Source of the DNA: Aquabacter sediminis
GTDB taxonomy: Bacteria > Pseudomonadota > Alphaproteobacteria > Rhizobiales > Xanthobacteraceae
Assembly (NCBI RefSeq): GCF_028863665.1
Contig: NZ_JARBFX010000001.1
Location: 62,001 to 126,000, forward strand
Direction of reading: 5' to 3'
Length of the DNA stretch: 64,000 nt
Positions 7,755 to 17,552 of the stretch are shown here, one piece after another. The translations under genes were made by a program, and so were the position numbers. Under the pieces are notes generated by a model, which was not told where the DNA came from, did no database searches, and saw only the letters and a program-made list of their open reading frames with translations. How positions within the stretch are numbered: the stretch's first letter is position 1; each line of letters starts with the position of its first letter.

Positions 7755-9859
7755 CCGGCCCGGCGCTTCCCGGAAGCCTGCGCACCAATCCCACGCTCGG
7801 CCGCTGGCTGCGCCTGACGCCCGATGGCCAGGTGCATGTCAGCCCCGGCAAGGTGGAGATCGGGCAGGGCATTCTCACCGCGCTTGCCACCATCGCCGCC
7901 GATGCGCTGGAGGTGGACCGTGCCCGCATCCGCATGGTGCCGCCGAGCACCGCCCACAGCCCCGACGAAGGGGTAACCTCCGGCAGCCTTTCGGTGCAGG
8001 ACAGTGGCCGCGCTTTGCGCCATGTGGGGCGCGAGGTGCGCCAGATGCTGGTGGAGATGGCGGCCGTCCGCATGGGCGTTCGCCCAGAGGCGTGCCGGGT
8101 GGAGGATGGCATCGTCCGGGGACCGGGCAATGCCCATGTGAGCTACTTCGATCTCGCCGCCGATCTCTTCCTCGATCGGCCCGCAGCCCCCGAGAGTGCC
8201 AGCCCACTGCCGGTGCAGGCATACGAAGCCGGCGACCTGCCCCGGCTCGACACTCCAGACAAGGTCTTCGGCCGCGCCCGCTTCATCCACGATTTGCGTC
8301 TGCCCGGCATGCGCCACGGCCGCGTGGTGCGCCCGCTGCGCTCCGGCGCCCGGCTGGTGGACGTGCCCGACATCGACGATCTTTCGTCGGACGTTCAGAT
8401 CGTGCGCGACGGGAATTTTCTGGGCGTCGTGGGCGGCACCGAGCAGAACCTTGACCGCGCCGCGGCGCGGCTGAAGGCGCGGGCGGTCTGGGAGGGCGGC
8501 ATCGATCTTCCCGACGAGGCCGACCTGGCGGGCTGGCTCCGCTCTGCCCCCTGCGAGACCATGCTGGTGGATCGCCGGGAGGGCCCGGCCGATCGGACGG
8601 TGACGCGGACGCTGACGCGTCGCTTTTCCCGCCCCTTCATCGCCCACGCTGCCATCGCGCCCTGCTGCGCGCTGTCGCGATGGGACGGGGACCGGCTGGA
8701 GGTGTGGAGCCACAGCCAGGGCATCTTCATGCTCCGCGCCGACCTCGCGCGCACGTTTTCGCTGTCACCCGATCATGTGGTGGTCAACCACGTGGAGGGC
8801 GCCGGCTGCTATGGCCATAACGGCGCCGATGACGTGGCGCTCGATGCGGCGCTTCTCGCGCGCGCCTGCCCCGGTGAGCCGGTGCGGGTGCAGTGGACCC
8901 GGGAGGACGAGCTTGCCAACGCGCCCTTCGGCGCCGCCATGGCGGTGGAGATCGGCGTCGACCTCGATGGCGACGGCGAAGTCGTATCGTGGCGCCACGA
9001 TGTGTGGAGCAATGGCCACAGCCTGCGGCCGGGCCGGGCGGCGACGCCCACCCTGTTGGCGGCAAGCGAGATCGCGGCGGGCTTTCCCCGGCCGGTCTCC
9101 ATCAACATGCCGCTGGCCACCGGCGGAGGCTCCGACCGCAATGCGGTGCCGCTCTATGATTTCCCGGATTGGCGCATCACCAATCATCGGCTCCTGACCA
9201 TGCCGGTGCGCACCTCGGCGCTGCGGGCGCTGGGGGCGTTCGCAAATGTCTTTGCCATCGAGCAGGTGATGGATGAACTGGCCCGCGAGCGCGGCGAGGA
9301 CCCGTTGGCCTTTCGCCTGCGTCACCTGAAGGATCCGCGCGCCCTTGCCGTTCTTGAAGCGGTGGCGCGACGTTCGGGCTGGCCCTCGGGCCAGGGGGCG
9401 GGGGATGGGACGGGGCGTGGCATCGCCTATGCCCGCTACAAGAATACGGGCGCCTATTGCGCCGCGGTGGCGGACGTTCTGTGCGAGGAGGAGGTGCGCG
9501 TGAGGCGCCTCACCATCGCGGTGGACGTGGGCGAAGTCATCAGCCGGGACGGCGTCGCCAACCAGATCGAGGGCGGCGCGGTCCAGGCCACGAGCTGGGC
9601 CTTGAAGGAGGCGGTGCGGTTCGACCGGGAGGCGATCACCTCCCGCGCCTGGGCCACCTATCCGATCTTGACCTTCGCCGAAGTGCCGGCCGTGGACGTG
9701 GAGATCTGCACCCATCCGGGGGCTCCGCCTCTGGGGGCGGGCGAGGCTTCACAGGGGCCGACAGCGGCCGCCATCGCCAATGCGGTGTTCGATGCCATCG
9801 GCGTGCGGGTGCGGCACATGCCCATCACGCGCGATGCCATCCTTTCAGCCATGGAGTGA
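7751..9859 (+). CDS. Molybdopterin-binding large subunit, xanthine dehydrogenase family
   Basis: A 702-residue subunit with molybdopterin-binding segments such as GKVEIGQGILTALATIAADA, GCYGHNGADDVALDAAL, RTSALRALGAFANVFAIE and, near the C-terminus, GAGEASQGPTAAAIANA. The Glu there corresponds to the family's catalytic glutamate. Overall it looks most like the nicotinate-dehydrogenase/IorB branch that lacks an FAD subunit, but without the C-terminal cytochrome domains of NicB-type proteins. No Tat or Sec signal is visible, so it should be cytoplasmic. It would hydroxylate an N-heterocycle or aldehyde with water as the oxygen source. The substrate is unknown. Confidence 0.9.
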   Translation: MTGPALPGSLRTNPTLGRWLRLTPDGQVHVSPGKVEIGQGILTALATIAADALEVDRARIRMVPPSTAHSPDEGVTSGSLSVQDSGRALRHVGREVRQMLVEMAAVRMGVRPEACRVEDGIVRGPGNAHVSYFDLAADLFLDRPAAPESASPLPVQAYEAGDLPRLDTPDKVFGRARFIHDLRLPGMRHGRVVRPLRSGARLVDVPDIDDLSSDVQIVRDGNFLGVVGGTEQNLDRAAARLKARAVWEGGIDLPDEADLAGWLRSAPCETMLVDRREGPADRTVTRTLTRRFSRPFIAHAAIAPCCALSRWDGDRLEVWSHSQGIFMLRADLARTFSLSPDHVVVNHVEGAGCYGHNGADDVALDAALLARACPGEPVRVQWTREDELANAPFGAAMAVEIGVDLDGDGEVVSWRHDVWSNGHSLRPGRAATPTLLAASEIAAGFPRPVSINMPLATGGGSDRNAVPLYDFPDWRITNHRLLTMPVRTSALRALGAFANVFAIEQVMDELARERGEDPLAFRLRHLKDPRALAVLEAVARRSGWPSGQGAGDGTGRGIAYARYKNTGAYCAAVADVLCEEEVRVRRLTIAVDVGEVISRDGVANQIEGGAVQATSWALKEAVRFDREAITSRAWATYPILTFAEVPAVDVEICTHPGAPPLGAGEASQGPTAAAIANAVFDAIGVRVRHMPITRDAILSAME

Positions 9860-9863
9860 TCCC

Positions 9864-10553
9864 GTGACGAGTTTGCGCGTACTGAGCGGCGGCGCCGCCC
9901 ATGGGCTGGTGCGGAGCCTTGCCCCGGCCTTCAAGGAAAAGACCGGTCTCTCCGTGGATGGGGAGTTCGGCGCGGTCGGGGGCATGGCCACCCGCTTCCG
10001 CGAGGGCGATCCGGCGGATTTCCTGATCCTCACCCGCGCGCTCATCGAGGCGCTCGCCGCCGAGGGGCGCCTTGTGCCTGGCAGCATCACCGATGTGGGG
10101 CGCGTCGCCACCTGCGTGGCGGTGCCCGCCGGCCAGGCCCATCCCGATGTCCACACGCCCGAGGCCTTGAAGGCGGCCTGGCAGCGGGCGGAGAGCCTCT
10201 TTGTGCCGGACATGACAAAGTCCACCGCTGGCCAGCATGTGGCCAAGGTGCTGTCCATGCTCGGTCTTGCGGAGGAGATGGCGCCCCGCATTCGCGAGTT
10301 TCCGAACGGCGCCACCGCCATGGCCGCCCTTGCGGCGTCTGGCGCGCAAGGTGCCTTCGGCTGCACGCAGGCCACCGAAATCCTCGCCACCGACGGTCTC
10401 GACGTCATCGGCGAACTGCCCGGGCCGCTGGCGCTGACCTCCATGTATACGGCGGCGGTTGCGCTCTCCAGCCCACGCGCCGCTGAGGCCGCCCAGTTCA
10501 TCGCCGCTCTTTCCAGCGCCTCCAACCGGGAAGACCTGGGCTTTTCGGTGTGA
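9864..10553 (+). CDS. ModA-like substrate-binding protein without signal peptide
   Basis: A 229-residue type-II periplasmic-binding fold related to ModA (LRVLSGGAAHGLVRSLAPAF, then GDPADFLILTRALIEALAAEG and a C-terminal AAEAAQFIAALSS). It begins at GTG 9864, four nt after the hydroxylase stop, so it is the last gene of the operon. No signal peptide is visible from this start, and no in-frame upstream start makes one, so the protein appears cytoplasmic. No ModB or ModC lies nearby. It might hold molybdate or a ligand for enzyme maturation, but that is inference. A 12-bp hairpin follows. Confidence 0.8.
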   Translation: MTSLRVLSGGAAHGLVRSLAPAFKEKTGLSVDGEFGAVGGMATRFREGDPADFLILTRALIEALAAEGRLVPGSITDVGRVATCVAVPAGQAHPDVHTPEALKAAWQRAESLFVPDMTKSTAGQHVAKVLSMLGLAEEMAPRIREFPNGATAMAALAASGAQGAFGCTQATEILATDGLDVIGELPGPLALTSMYTAAVALSSPRAAEAAQFIAALSSASNREDLGFSV

Positions 10554-10558
10554 GCGGC

Positions 10559-10593
10559 CGGGCCGGTGCGTGCGGGGCGCACCGGCCCGTTTT
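10559..10593 (+). terminator. Rho-independent terminator of the hydroxylase operon
   Basis: A perfect 12-bp stem (CGGGCCGGTGCG at 10559-10570 with CGCACCGGCCCG at 10578-10589), a 7-nt loop, then TTTT. It sits 6 nt past the stop of the ModA-like gene and before the convergent ATPase gene. Confidence 0.85.
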
Positions 10594-10598
10594 CGCGA

Positions 10599-13220
10599 TC
10601 AGGCCGGCCCGACGGGGCCGAGGGGTGCGTCGATGAGGCTGTGGGTGCGCTCGCGGCGCTCCACCATCCGGAAATAAAGCAGCTTCACCCCGTCCATGAT
10701 GAGCGTCCAGGCGAGGCAATAGACCCAGACGACCCCGATCAGCAGCCAGGGCAGCGCCGGCATGAAGAGGCCATAGGCGCACATGAGGATGGCGAAGACC
10801 TGCGTGCCGAAGATGGCCGCCAGCACCGGCCAGCTTGGATAAGGCGGCCTGAACAGCGTGCCCTGCACCCGCGACACGAAGAACAAGAGGTGCCCGCCGG
10901 CGGCCAGCTGCAGGAACAGCATGGTCTGCACATGGGGCAGATCCATGGGCAGGATGGCGGTGAGCTCGGGACTACGCATCCAGAACATGCCGAGCATGAC
11001 AATGCCGAAGCTCTGCACCAGCGCCATCAGGCCCATGATGGAGGAGAAGGAAATGATCCGGTGCATGTTCCACCGCACCGGCCGGTCCTGAACCTTCACA
11101 TTGTCATAGGCGATGGTCATGATCGGGATGTCGTCAAGCAAGGCCTGGAACACGATCATGATCGCGGTGAGCGGCATGAAGTCGTAGACGAGATAGACCA
11201 GCACCACCACCAGCATGATGTTGATGGTCATGGCGATGCGGTAATAGATGTAGCTCGTGATGCGCTCGAAGATCGCGCGCGCTTCCATGATGGCATGGAT
11301 GATGGTGGACAGGCCCGGCGCGGTGAGGATGAGGGCCGCCGCCCCCCGAGCTGCGTCCGTCGCCCCGCTCACCGCCACGCCGCAATCGGCCTGCTTGAGG
11401 GCAGGGGCATCGTTCACGCCGTCGCCGGTCATGGCCACGATATGGCCGCGCTCCTGCAGGGCCTTCACGATGGCAAACTTGTGCTCGGGGAAGACGCGCC
11501 CGAAGCCATCCGCCACTTCCACTGCGCGGGCGGTGTCGATGGCGATGCGCTCGGGGCTCTCGTCCTTGCCGAACACGTCGCTGGCCACCAGGAGCCGGTC
11601 GCCGAGCCCCAATTGGCGGGAAATCTCGCCGCCAATGGCCACGTCGTCGCCGGTGACCATCTTCACCGTCACGCCCAGTTCCTTCGCCCGCGCGATGGTG
11701 GCGGCGGCGTCGGGCCGGGGCGGGTCCAGCATGGGCAGGAGGCCGAGCAGGGTCCAGTTCGTGCCATCGGTGGAACGGGCAACGCCGAGGGCGCGGGTGC
11801 CGGAGCGGGCCAGGGTCTCCACCGTGCCGAAATAGGCGCGCGCCGCGTCGCCTTCTGTGAGGCCGCACAGGCTGGCGATGGCCTGCGGGGCGCCCTTGGC
11901 CACATGGATCACCTGTCCGTCCGGCCCCCGGTGGCTGGCCGTGGTCTTCTTGTTGACGGGATCGAAGGGGGTGAAATCCACGGGCACATAGGTGGCGAGC
12001 ACAGAGGCATTCGCCGCCGCGAGCACGGCCTTGTCGATGGCGTCGTCGCTTTGGCGCTGGGAGGCGAGGGCGGCGGCCAGCACGAGATCGTCCGCCTTGG
12101 CATCGCCGAACGGAATGGCCGGCTGGAGCGTCAATTGGTTCAGCGTCAGGGTGCCCGTTTTGTCCGAACACAGGATGTCCACGCCCGCCAGTTCCTCGAT
12201 GGCGGACAGGCGCGAGACGATGGCCTTCTGCTTCGACAAGGCGAGCGCGCCCAGCGCCATGGTCACCGACATGACGGCCGGCGTCGCCACCGGCACCGAG
12301 GCCACCAGCAGCACCAGCACCAGCTGTACGATGGAGCCCGCATGGCTCCATTCCCAGTGCCCATCTGCACCGATGTCCCGCCAGACCTGCGCGAACACCA
12401 GCACCAGGGCCAGGGCAGCCGACAGGATGATGAGGAAGTCCCCCATCTGGATGACCGCCTTCTCCGCATGGGATTTCGCCCCCGCGCTCGCCACGAGGCG
12501 GGCGGTGCGACCGAAGAAGGTGGCGTTGCCGGTGGCGGTGACCAGCCCGGTCATGGTCCCCTGGCGCACGATGGAGCCGGAATAGGCGCTATCGCCCACC
12601 GCCTTTGAGACGGGCAGGGATTCCCCCGTCAGCGCCGCCTGGTCGACGGAGAGATACTTCCCTTCCACCAGCAGGAGGTCCGCCGGCAGCGTCTCCCCAC
12701 CGGCCACGCTCACCACGTCACCGGGGACAAGCTCCGCCGTGTCGATGGTGACCCACGCCCCGTCGCGCAGCGCCCGCGCCTTCAAAGCGAGGCTTTGCTT
12801 GAGCGCGGCGAGCGCGCTTGCCGCCTTGCTGTCCTGCCAGAAGCCGACGACCGCATTGTAGAGCAGGAGCCCCATCACCACGGCAAAGTCCGGCCAGTCG
12901 AAGCGGATGAGCGAGAGCAGGGCGGCGGCCTCGATCATCCAGGGGATCGGCCCCCAGAAATAGCCGACCAGCTTCTCCCACTTGCCCTCTTCCTTCGCCT
13001 CGATGGCGTTGGGGCCGTATTTTTCCTGCCGGGCTTTCACCTCCGCGCCGGGCAAGCCCCTGGGGGTGCTGTCCAGCTCCTTGAATTTGGCCGCGATGGC
13101 AGGCGCGTCGAGGCGGGTGATGCCCGCAGTGCTTCCCGCTGGCGCGGATGCTGCCGGCTTTGAGTCGGGGGGGGCCTCCCTTGGCGCCTGAACGCCCGGC
13201 GCCGCCAATGTCTGTGACAT
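10599..13220 (-). CDS. Plasma-membrane-type (P-IIIA) proton-efflux P-type ATPase
   Basis: An 873-residue P-type ATPase. The order is an Ala/Pro-rich N-terminus (1-35), cation-ATPase N domain, membrane pair at about 85-125, actuator domain with LTGES (198-201), membrane pair at about 260-320 with the PVATP loop, phosphorylation site D353 (CSDKTGTLTLN), hinge GDGVNDAPALKQAD, and about six C-terminal helices. It lacks the N-terminal CxxC metal domains and CPC motif of heavy-metal pumps and matches the fungal/plant PMA H+-ATPase type. It would export protons using ATP, for pH homeostasis or electrogenic energisation. It is a single gene with no regulator next to it. Confidence 0.9.
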   Translation of the reverse strand: MSQTLAAPGVQAPREAPPDSKPAASAPAGSTAGITRLDAPAIAAKFKELDSTPRGLPGAEVKARQEKYGPNAIEAKEEGKWEKLVGYFWGPIPWMIEAAALLSLIRFDWPDFAVVMGLLLYNAVVGFWQDSKAASALAALKQSLALKARALRDGAWVTIDTAELVPGDVVSVAGGETLPADLLLVEGKYLSVDQAALTGESLPVSKAVGDSAYSGSIVRQGTMTGLVTATGNATFFGRTARLVASAGAKSHAEKAVIQMGDFLIILSAALALVLVFAQVWRDIGADGHWEWSHAGSIVQLVLVLLVASVPVATPAVMSVTMALGALALSKQKAIVSRLSAIEELAGVDILCSDKTGTLTLNQLTLQPAIPFGDAKADDLVLAAALASQRQSDDAIDKAVLAAANASVLATYVPVDFTPFDPVNKKTTASHRGPDGQVIHVAKGAPQAIASLCGLTEGDAARAYFGTVETLARSGTRALGVARSTDGTNWTLLGLLPMLDPPRPDAAATIARAKELGVTVKMVTGDDVAIGGEISRQLGLGDRLLVASDVFGKDESPERIAIDTARAVEVADGFGRVFPEHKFAIVKALQERGHIVAMTGDGVNDAPALKQADCGVAVSGATDAARGAAALILTAPGLSTIIHAIMEARAIFERITSYIYYRIAMTINIMLVVVLVYLVYDFMPLTAIMIVFQALLDDIPIMTIAYDNVKVQDRPVRWNMHRIISFSSIMGLMALVQSFGIVMLGMFWMRSPELTAILPMDLPHVQTMLFLQLAAGGHLLFFVSRVQGTLFRPPYPSWPVLAAIFGTQVFAILMCAYGLFMPALPWLLIGVVWVYCLAWTLIMDGVKLLYFRMVERRERTHSLIDAPLGPVGPA

Positions 13221-13399
13221 GTCCGCCTCTCATTTCCGCTGCCGCAAAGCCACGCTTGCGCATGCTCCCTGAAGCGGTGCGGCCGTGAATTGACCTTGCT
13301 CAAGCGCCTGTCCCGGACGCGACATTCCGGCGGGACCCACCGCGCCCAGACGGGTCGGGCGGAATGGTCCCGCCCTTGGGCCGGGATCCACGTTCCGGG

Positions 13400-15733
13400 C
13401 TATTCCGCCGCGCTGGTCAGCGCCGGCAGGCCAGAAGCTGCGTCCGGTCCTGCGTCCAGGGGCGCCGGGACGGCGAGAAGTGCCGCCAAGCTCTCGATGC
13501 GCTGGCGCGCGGCGACAGGAAGGGGACCCGAAGCCCGCGCGATGTCGCGCGTCGTCTCCAGCAGCAGGCTTCGCTCTGCGGGGGCAGGCACCAGGCCGGC
13601 AATCGCCTCAATGGCGGCCTCGCGCTCGAGAAGCATGATGTAGAACTGCTCCCGCACCAGGTGCTTGAAGGCGGCGATGGGCATCTGCATCAGATGCTCG
13701 CGCACCTCGTTCAGCGCCTGGGCACTGCGCTCGTCCAGCACGCGCTCGGCCGAGCCCACGAAGAGGACCGCGCGCAGCAGCGCCTCGTTGAATCCGCCGC
13801 TCGTGACGCGTGCGCGGAAGGCCGCCATCTTGTGCTCCCGGAATGCCCGCTTTTCGGGCGAGACGGGCGGCAGATCTCGGAGCTTCTCCTCGGCCGTCAT
13901 GCCAAGCGCCGCCTGGAGCAGAGGAGAGCCGTAAAGCGCGAAGAAGCTCGCCTCCACCCAACGGTCCCGCAGGTCGCGCCACGTATCGAGCGCGCGGGTG
14001 ATCTGGTCGGACGCCTGCGTTTGCGCCACCAGGAAGGGATTGTCGGCCTCCACGGGCCGCCGGTCCGCCTTCACGGCCTCCGCGGCGGGGGCGAGGCCCT
14101 TCATGAAGGGGTTGCTGTCGGCGAACAGCCTGTAACTCAGCCGCAAGGGGTTGGCCTTGAACAGGAGATCCGCCATCTGCGGTGTGGCGAGTGCCCGCAC
14201 CACCGGTTGGAGGAACGTGCGGTAGAGTGCGAGATTGATCTGCGACACCCGGCGCACCGCCTCGAACGCGCGATCATCCTCCACGCTGTTGCGGCCATAG
14301 GCGCGAATGTCGTCCAGGGAGCGCAGTTCGAAGCGGCTGTGCCAGGCATGGCCGCCCGCCGCCACCTCCTCGGCGCTGGCTGGCGAGATGACCAACTCGT
14401 AAAGGCCCGGTGGCAGGCAATCCACCAGATCCATCAGGCGCACCATTTCCTCGTCTTCCTTCGCGCCCACCTTGGCGGAGACGAAGATGGCGAGGTGGCC
14501 CACTTTCTGGTTCATGCAATAGACGATGGTGCGCCCCTCGGCGCGGATGTCGTCCACATCCTTGTAGAGATCCAGGATCCAGCCCAGCGTCTGAGGCGGA
14601 GGGCTGATATTGTCGCCGAGCGAGGTGAAGACGATCACCGGCGAAGAGATGTTGCGCAGGTCGAAAGCCGATCCATCGCTGGCGCGGATGGCGTTGCGGG
14701 TGAGCTTGTCGCCGATGAACATCTCGTCCACCAGGAACTGGATCTCATCGCCATTCAGCGTGATGAAATCGCCCCACCATTTCTCGAACGAGAGATAACG
14801 CGGCCCCTCCGTGTCGATCGCCGCATAGACCTCATATTGCTTGCCCCACAGCCAGTTGGCCGGGTTGAGGCTGTCGAAATTGAGGATCAGCCAAGTGCCG
14901 TCGAACTTGCCCTTGCCCAGGTCGCTCACCAGCGCGGTCAGCCAGCTGCCGCCCAGGAGCCCGCCGGAATAGCGCATGGGATTCTTGCCATGCTCGCCCT
15001 GCCAGTAGGACATGGGCGAGCCGGCCACCATGCAGGGGCCGAACAGGTCCGGCCGCAACATGGCGACCATCAAGGTCTGGTAGCCGGCCTGGCAATTGCC
15101 GATGGCGAAGGGCGGGGGCGCATCGGGATGGAGGAGCGCCACCTGCTCGAAAAAGGCCACCTGCCCTTCCACCACATCGAGAAAGGTCTGGCTGGGCTCG
15201 GGATCGGCGGAAAAGGCGATGAAATAGACCGGGTGCCCATTCGCGAGTGCCTCACCGATCTCGCTCTCGGTCTTGAAGCCGCCGATGCCGGGTCCTTGCC
15301 CGGCGCGGGGGTCCACCACCACGACGGGGCGCTTGGTGGGGTCCACCTCCACCCCCGGCGGGGGAATGATGCGCGTGAGGGAATAATTGATGGGCCGCGG
15401 CAAGGCACGCCCGCTGGCGATCACCTCATGATCGAAGCTGAGCACCGTGGCGGTGGGCCGGGACGTGATCTCCTCCTGCTGGTTGCCGCGCTGGCGCAGA
15501 AGGTCCGCAAAGAGAATGGAGCGCTGCCAGCCATCCTGGACATAAGCCCCGAATGGGTTGCCCGCCAAATGCGGCAGGGCGCCGGCATGGGAAAAGGCGA
15601 GCGGCGCGCCACTTGCCGGCTTCGCCCAGGCATCGACGAACGCTTTGAAGGGGGGCAGGGCCTTCGCGGTGGGGAACCAGGCCGCCGGATCGAAGGGAGA
15701 AGGGAGGCCTGAGGGTGGGATCTGCGCGCCCAT
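13400..15733 (-). CDS. DUF3141 family protein with PHA-synthase-like alpha/beta-hydrolase core
   Basis: A 777-residue protein. Residues about 90-480 form an alpha/beta-hydrolase region related to poly(3-hydroxyalkanoate) synthases. It has a nucleophile elbow GNCQAGYQ with C214 in the position of the PhaC active cysteine, followed by HPVYFIAFSADPEPSQT-like and VIVFTSLGDNISPPPQT segments with a plausible catalytic Asp. The C-terminal 290 residues are mostly helical and without a recognised domain. There is no signal peptide. A true class I PhaC is encoded at 44126-45931, so this is a second, divergent member. The function of DUF3141 proteins is not established to my knowledge. Confidence 0.85.
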   Translation of the reverse strand: MGAQIPPSGLPSPFDPAAWFPTAKALPPFKAFVDAWAKPASGAPLAFSHAGALPHLAGNPFGAYVQDGWQRSILFADLLRQRGNQQEEITSRPTATVLSFDHEVIASGRALPRPINYSLTRIIPPPGVEVDPTKRPVVVVDPRAGQGPGIGGFKTESEIGEALANGHPVYFIAFSADPEPSQTFLDVVEGQVAFFEQVALLHPDAPPPFAIGNCQAGYQTLMVAMLRPDLFGPCMVAGSPMSYWQGEHGKNPMRYSGGLLGGSWLTALVSDLGKGKFDGTWLILNFDSLNPANWLWGKQYEVYAAIDTEGPRYLSFEKWWGDFITLNGDEIQFLVDEMFIGDKLTRNAIRASDGSAFDLRNISSPVIVFTSLGDNISPPPQTLGWILDLYKDVDDIRAEGRTIVYCMNQKVGHLAIFVSAKVGAKEDEEMVRLMDLVDCLPPGLYELVISPASAEEVAAGGHAWHSRFELRSLDDIRAYGRNSVEDDRAFEAVRRVSQINLALYRTFLQPVVRALATPQMADLLFKANPLRLSYRLFADSNPFMKGLAPAAEAVKADRRPVEADNPFLVAQTQASDQITRALDTWRDLRDRWVEASFFALYGSPLLQAALGMTAEEKLRDLPPVSPEKRAFREHKMAAFRARVTSGGFNEALLRAVLFVGSAERVLDERSAQALNEVREHLMQMPIAAFKHLVREQFYIMLLEREAAIEAIAGLVPAPAERSLLLETTRDIARASGPLPVAARQRIESLAALLAVPAPLDAGPDAASGLPALTSAAE

Positions 15734-16218
15734 GGATCGCTCCTGCTGTCCGCCCGCGCCTGAGGCGGGGACGGGCGAGACCGCGATTCACCTGCCGTGT
15801 CACGGACCCCGCCGACCAACTGGCGCGTCGCCAAGCAGTTGGTCTTTGATAGGCGTGGTCAGCGGACGCGTCGTGTGTCGCCTCTCGATTGCACGGGCGA
15901 ACGGTAGGAGGGCTTGAACTTTGCAGCAATTCCGCAGAACTACGGCATGCGACTGCTGCTGCGCTGCATTTCAAACGATTACAAAGGAAGCCGCGAAGGG
16001 CGGGCGGTCGTTATTGGGCCGTGACCAGACGGAACCATTGCTTTGCTTTCACAAACAAAATCCACCTTGGGCGCCTGGGGGGGCGTTGTTGCGCCGCACC
16101 GGAAGGGGACGGAAGGGAGGGGCGCCGGGAGATGGGCCGGGAGCCCGTCAAGCAGCGGACGCTGGCGCGCGCGGCACAGGCGCGGGGCGTGAATGCCCCG
16201 CGGTATTAATTTGGACGG
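15734..16218. other. Gene-free interval upstream of the DUF3141 gene
   Basis: This 485-bp interval contains no open frame with protein character on either strand. The part nearest the DUF3141 start is presumably its promoter and leader. The stretch at about 15915-16080 is lower in GC than the surroundings. I see no RNA gene or strong terminator. Confidence 0.5.
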
Positions 16219-16374
16219 TCAGCGCGAGGGCGGATCGACCTTCACACCGTTCGGTCCCACCTCGATCTGAAGCGAGCGCTCGTCCTTCTCGTGCTCCTGA
16301 TAGGTCTGGTAGGCGAAATAGCCTCCGGCCACCACCAGGACAGCGATGATGGCGTAAAGACCGGTGCGGCTCAT
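16219..16374 (-). CDS. Small single-pass membrane protein (51 aa), unknown
   Basis: A 51-residue protein: a short basic start (MSRTG), one transmembrane helix (LYAIIAVLVVAGGYFAYQTY) and a charged tail ending in GPNGVKVDPPSR. The tail IEVGPNGVKVD-type ending suggests an extracytoplasmic or cytosolic charged domain of about 25 residues. No family is recognised. A ribosome-site-like GGAGAC lies about 10 nt upstream of the ATG at 16374. It sits downstream of the FMN oxidase gene on the same strand, 77 nt past its stop. The character is convincing for a real small gene, but the function is unknown. Confidence 0.65.
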   Translation of the reverse strand: MSRTGLYAIIAVLVVAGGYFAYQTYQEHEKDERSLQIEVGPNGVKVDPPSR

Positions 16375-16451
16375 AGCGAAGTCTCCGTTTGTTTCGCTTG
16401 AGAAACGCACAGCCAAGCATCCGGTTCCGGAGAAAATGGCCAAGCTGAAAA

Positions 16452-17552
16452 TCACATGTGGACAGGCATCGGCGGCCAAAGCACGGAGCGATCCACTTGC
16501 GCGAGGGTCGTGCGGCCGGTGAGGGCCATGGCCACTTCAAGCTCAGCCCGCAGCAGATGCAGGACATGGGCAACACCGGGCGCGCCCGCAGCCGCCAGCC
16601 CATGCAGGCACGGTCGGCCGACGAGCACCGCCCGCGCGCCGAGTGCCAGGGCCTTCACGACGTCCGTGCCGCGCCGGATCCCGCCATCCATCAAGACGGG
16701 CACGGCCCCGGCCACCGCCTCCGCCACGTGCGGGAGAGCGTCGATCGCGGCGGGGACGGTGTCGAGGACCCGGCCGCCATGGTTGGAGACGATGAGACCA
16801 TCCATCCCCATCGCCACCGCGCGGCGGGCGTCGTCGGGATGGATAATGCCCTTCAGCAGGATCGGCAGACGGCACGCCTCCCGCAGCCAGCCCAGGTCAC
16901 TCCAGCCGGGCACGGCATCCAGCCCGCCATTGAAGACGGGTACCTCGCCCATGGCGGCGGGAGAGGGCGTGGGCAGAGGAGGCAGCCCCTTCAGGTGCAT
17001 CGCTTCCACGTCCGGCGGCAGGCGGAAGCCGCCCCTCTCCTCGCGGTTACGCAGGCTCACCGGCGCATCCACGGTCACCACCAAGGCGCGGCAGCCGGCC
17101 GCCTCGGCCCGCTGCACCAGATGTTGGGTCACACCCCGGTCTGGATGCATGTAGAGCTGGAACCAGAGTGGTGCGGTGGCCAAGGCAGCGATGTCCTCCA
17201 CCGCCACGCTCGCCTGGGTGCTGACGACCATGACGGCGCCCATCACTCCCGCGCCTTGGGCGGTCGCCCGCTCGCCTTCTGGATGGACCAGGCGGTGATA
17301 GGCGGTGGGTGCCACGAGAATGGGATGGGGCAAGTCCAGCCCGAGCAGTTCCAGGCGCGTGTTCGCCCCTCTGAGGTCGGGCAGCACCCGGGGCGCGAGG
17401 CGGATGCGATCGAAAGCGGCGCGGTTCTCCCGCAACGTGATTTCATCGGCCGCGCCGCCCTCCAGATAGGCCTGCACGGCCCCGTCCAGGCGCGCCAGCG
17501 CGAGGCGTTCATAATCGGCGAGGCAGACCGGGATGAAGGGCGCCGCGGCCAT
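16452..17552 (-). CDS. FMN-dependent alpha-hydroxy-acid oxidase/dehydrogenase
   Basis: A 366-residue TIM-barrel flavoprotein of the glycolate oxidase/lactate dehydrogenase (LldD) family. The FMN-binding lysine is in LPILLKGI. The catalytic base and substrate Arg are in [10 protein letters not shown]. The phosphate-binding end has [21 protein letters not shown]. It oxidises an L-2-hydroxy acid such as lactate, glycolate or mandelate to the 2-oxo acid. No membrane segment is visible, so it resembles the soluble oxidases more than membrane-bound LldD. The substrate is not predictable from sequence alone. Confidence 0.9.
   Translation of the reverse strand: MAAAPFIPVCLADYERLALARLDGAVQAYLEGGAADEITLRENRAAFDRIRLAPRVLPDLRGANTRLELLGLDLPHPILVAPTAYHRLVHPEGERATAQGAGVMGAVMVVSTQASVAVEDIAALATAPLWFQLYMHPDRGVTQHLVQRAEAAGCRALVVTVDAPVSLRNREERGGFRLPPDVEAMHLKGLPPLPTPSPAAMGEVPVFNGGLDAVPGWSDLGWLREACRLPILLKGIIHPDDARRAVAMGMDGLIVSNHGGRVLDTVPAAIDALPHVAEAVAGAVPVLMDGGIRRGTDVVKALALGARAVLVGRPCLHGLAAAGAPGVAHVLHLLRAELEVAMALTGRTTLAQVDRSVLWPPMPVHM

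Noticed and set aside
10566-12608. A 680-codon open frame antisense to the proton ATPase
   Set aside because: The ATPase frame has all P-type motifs; the antisense product is His-rich and without a fold.
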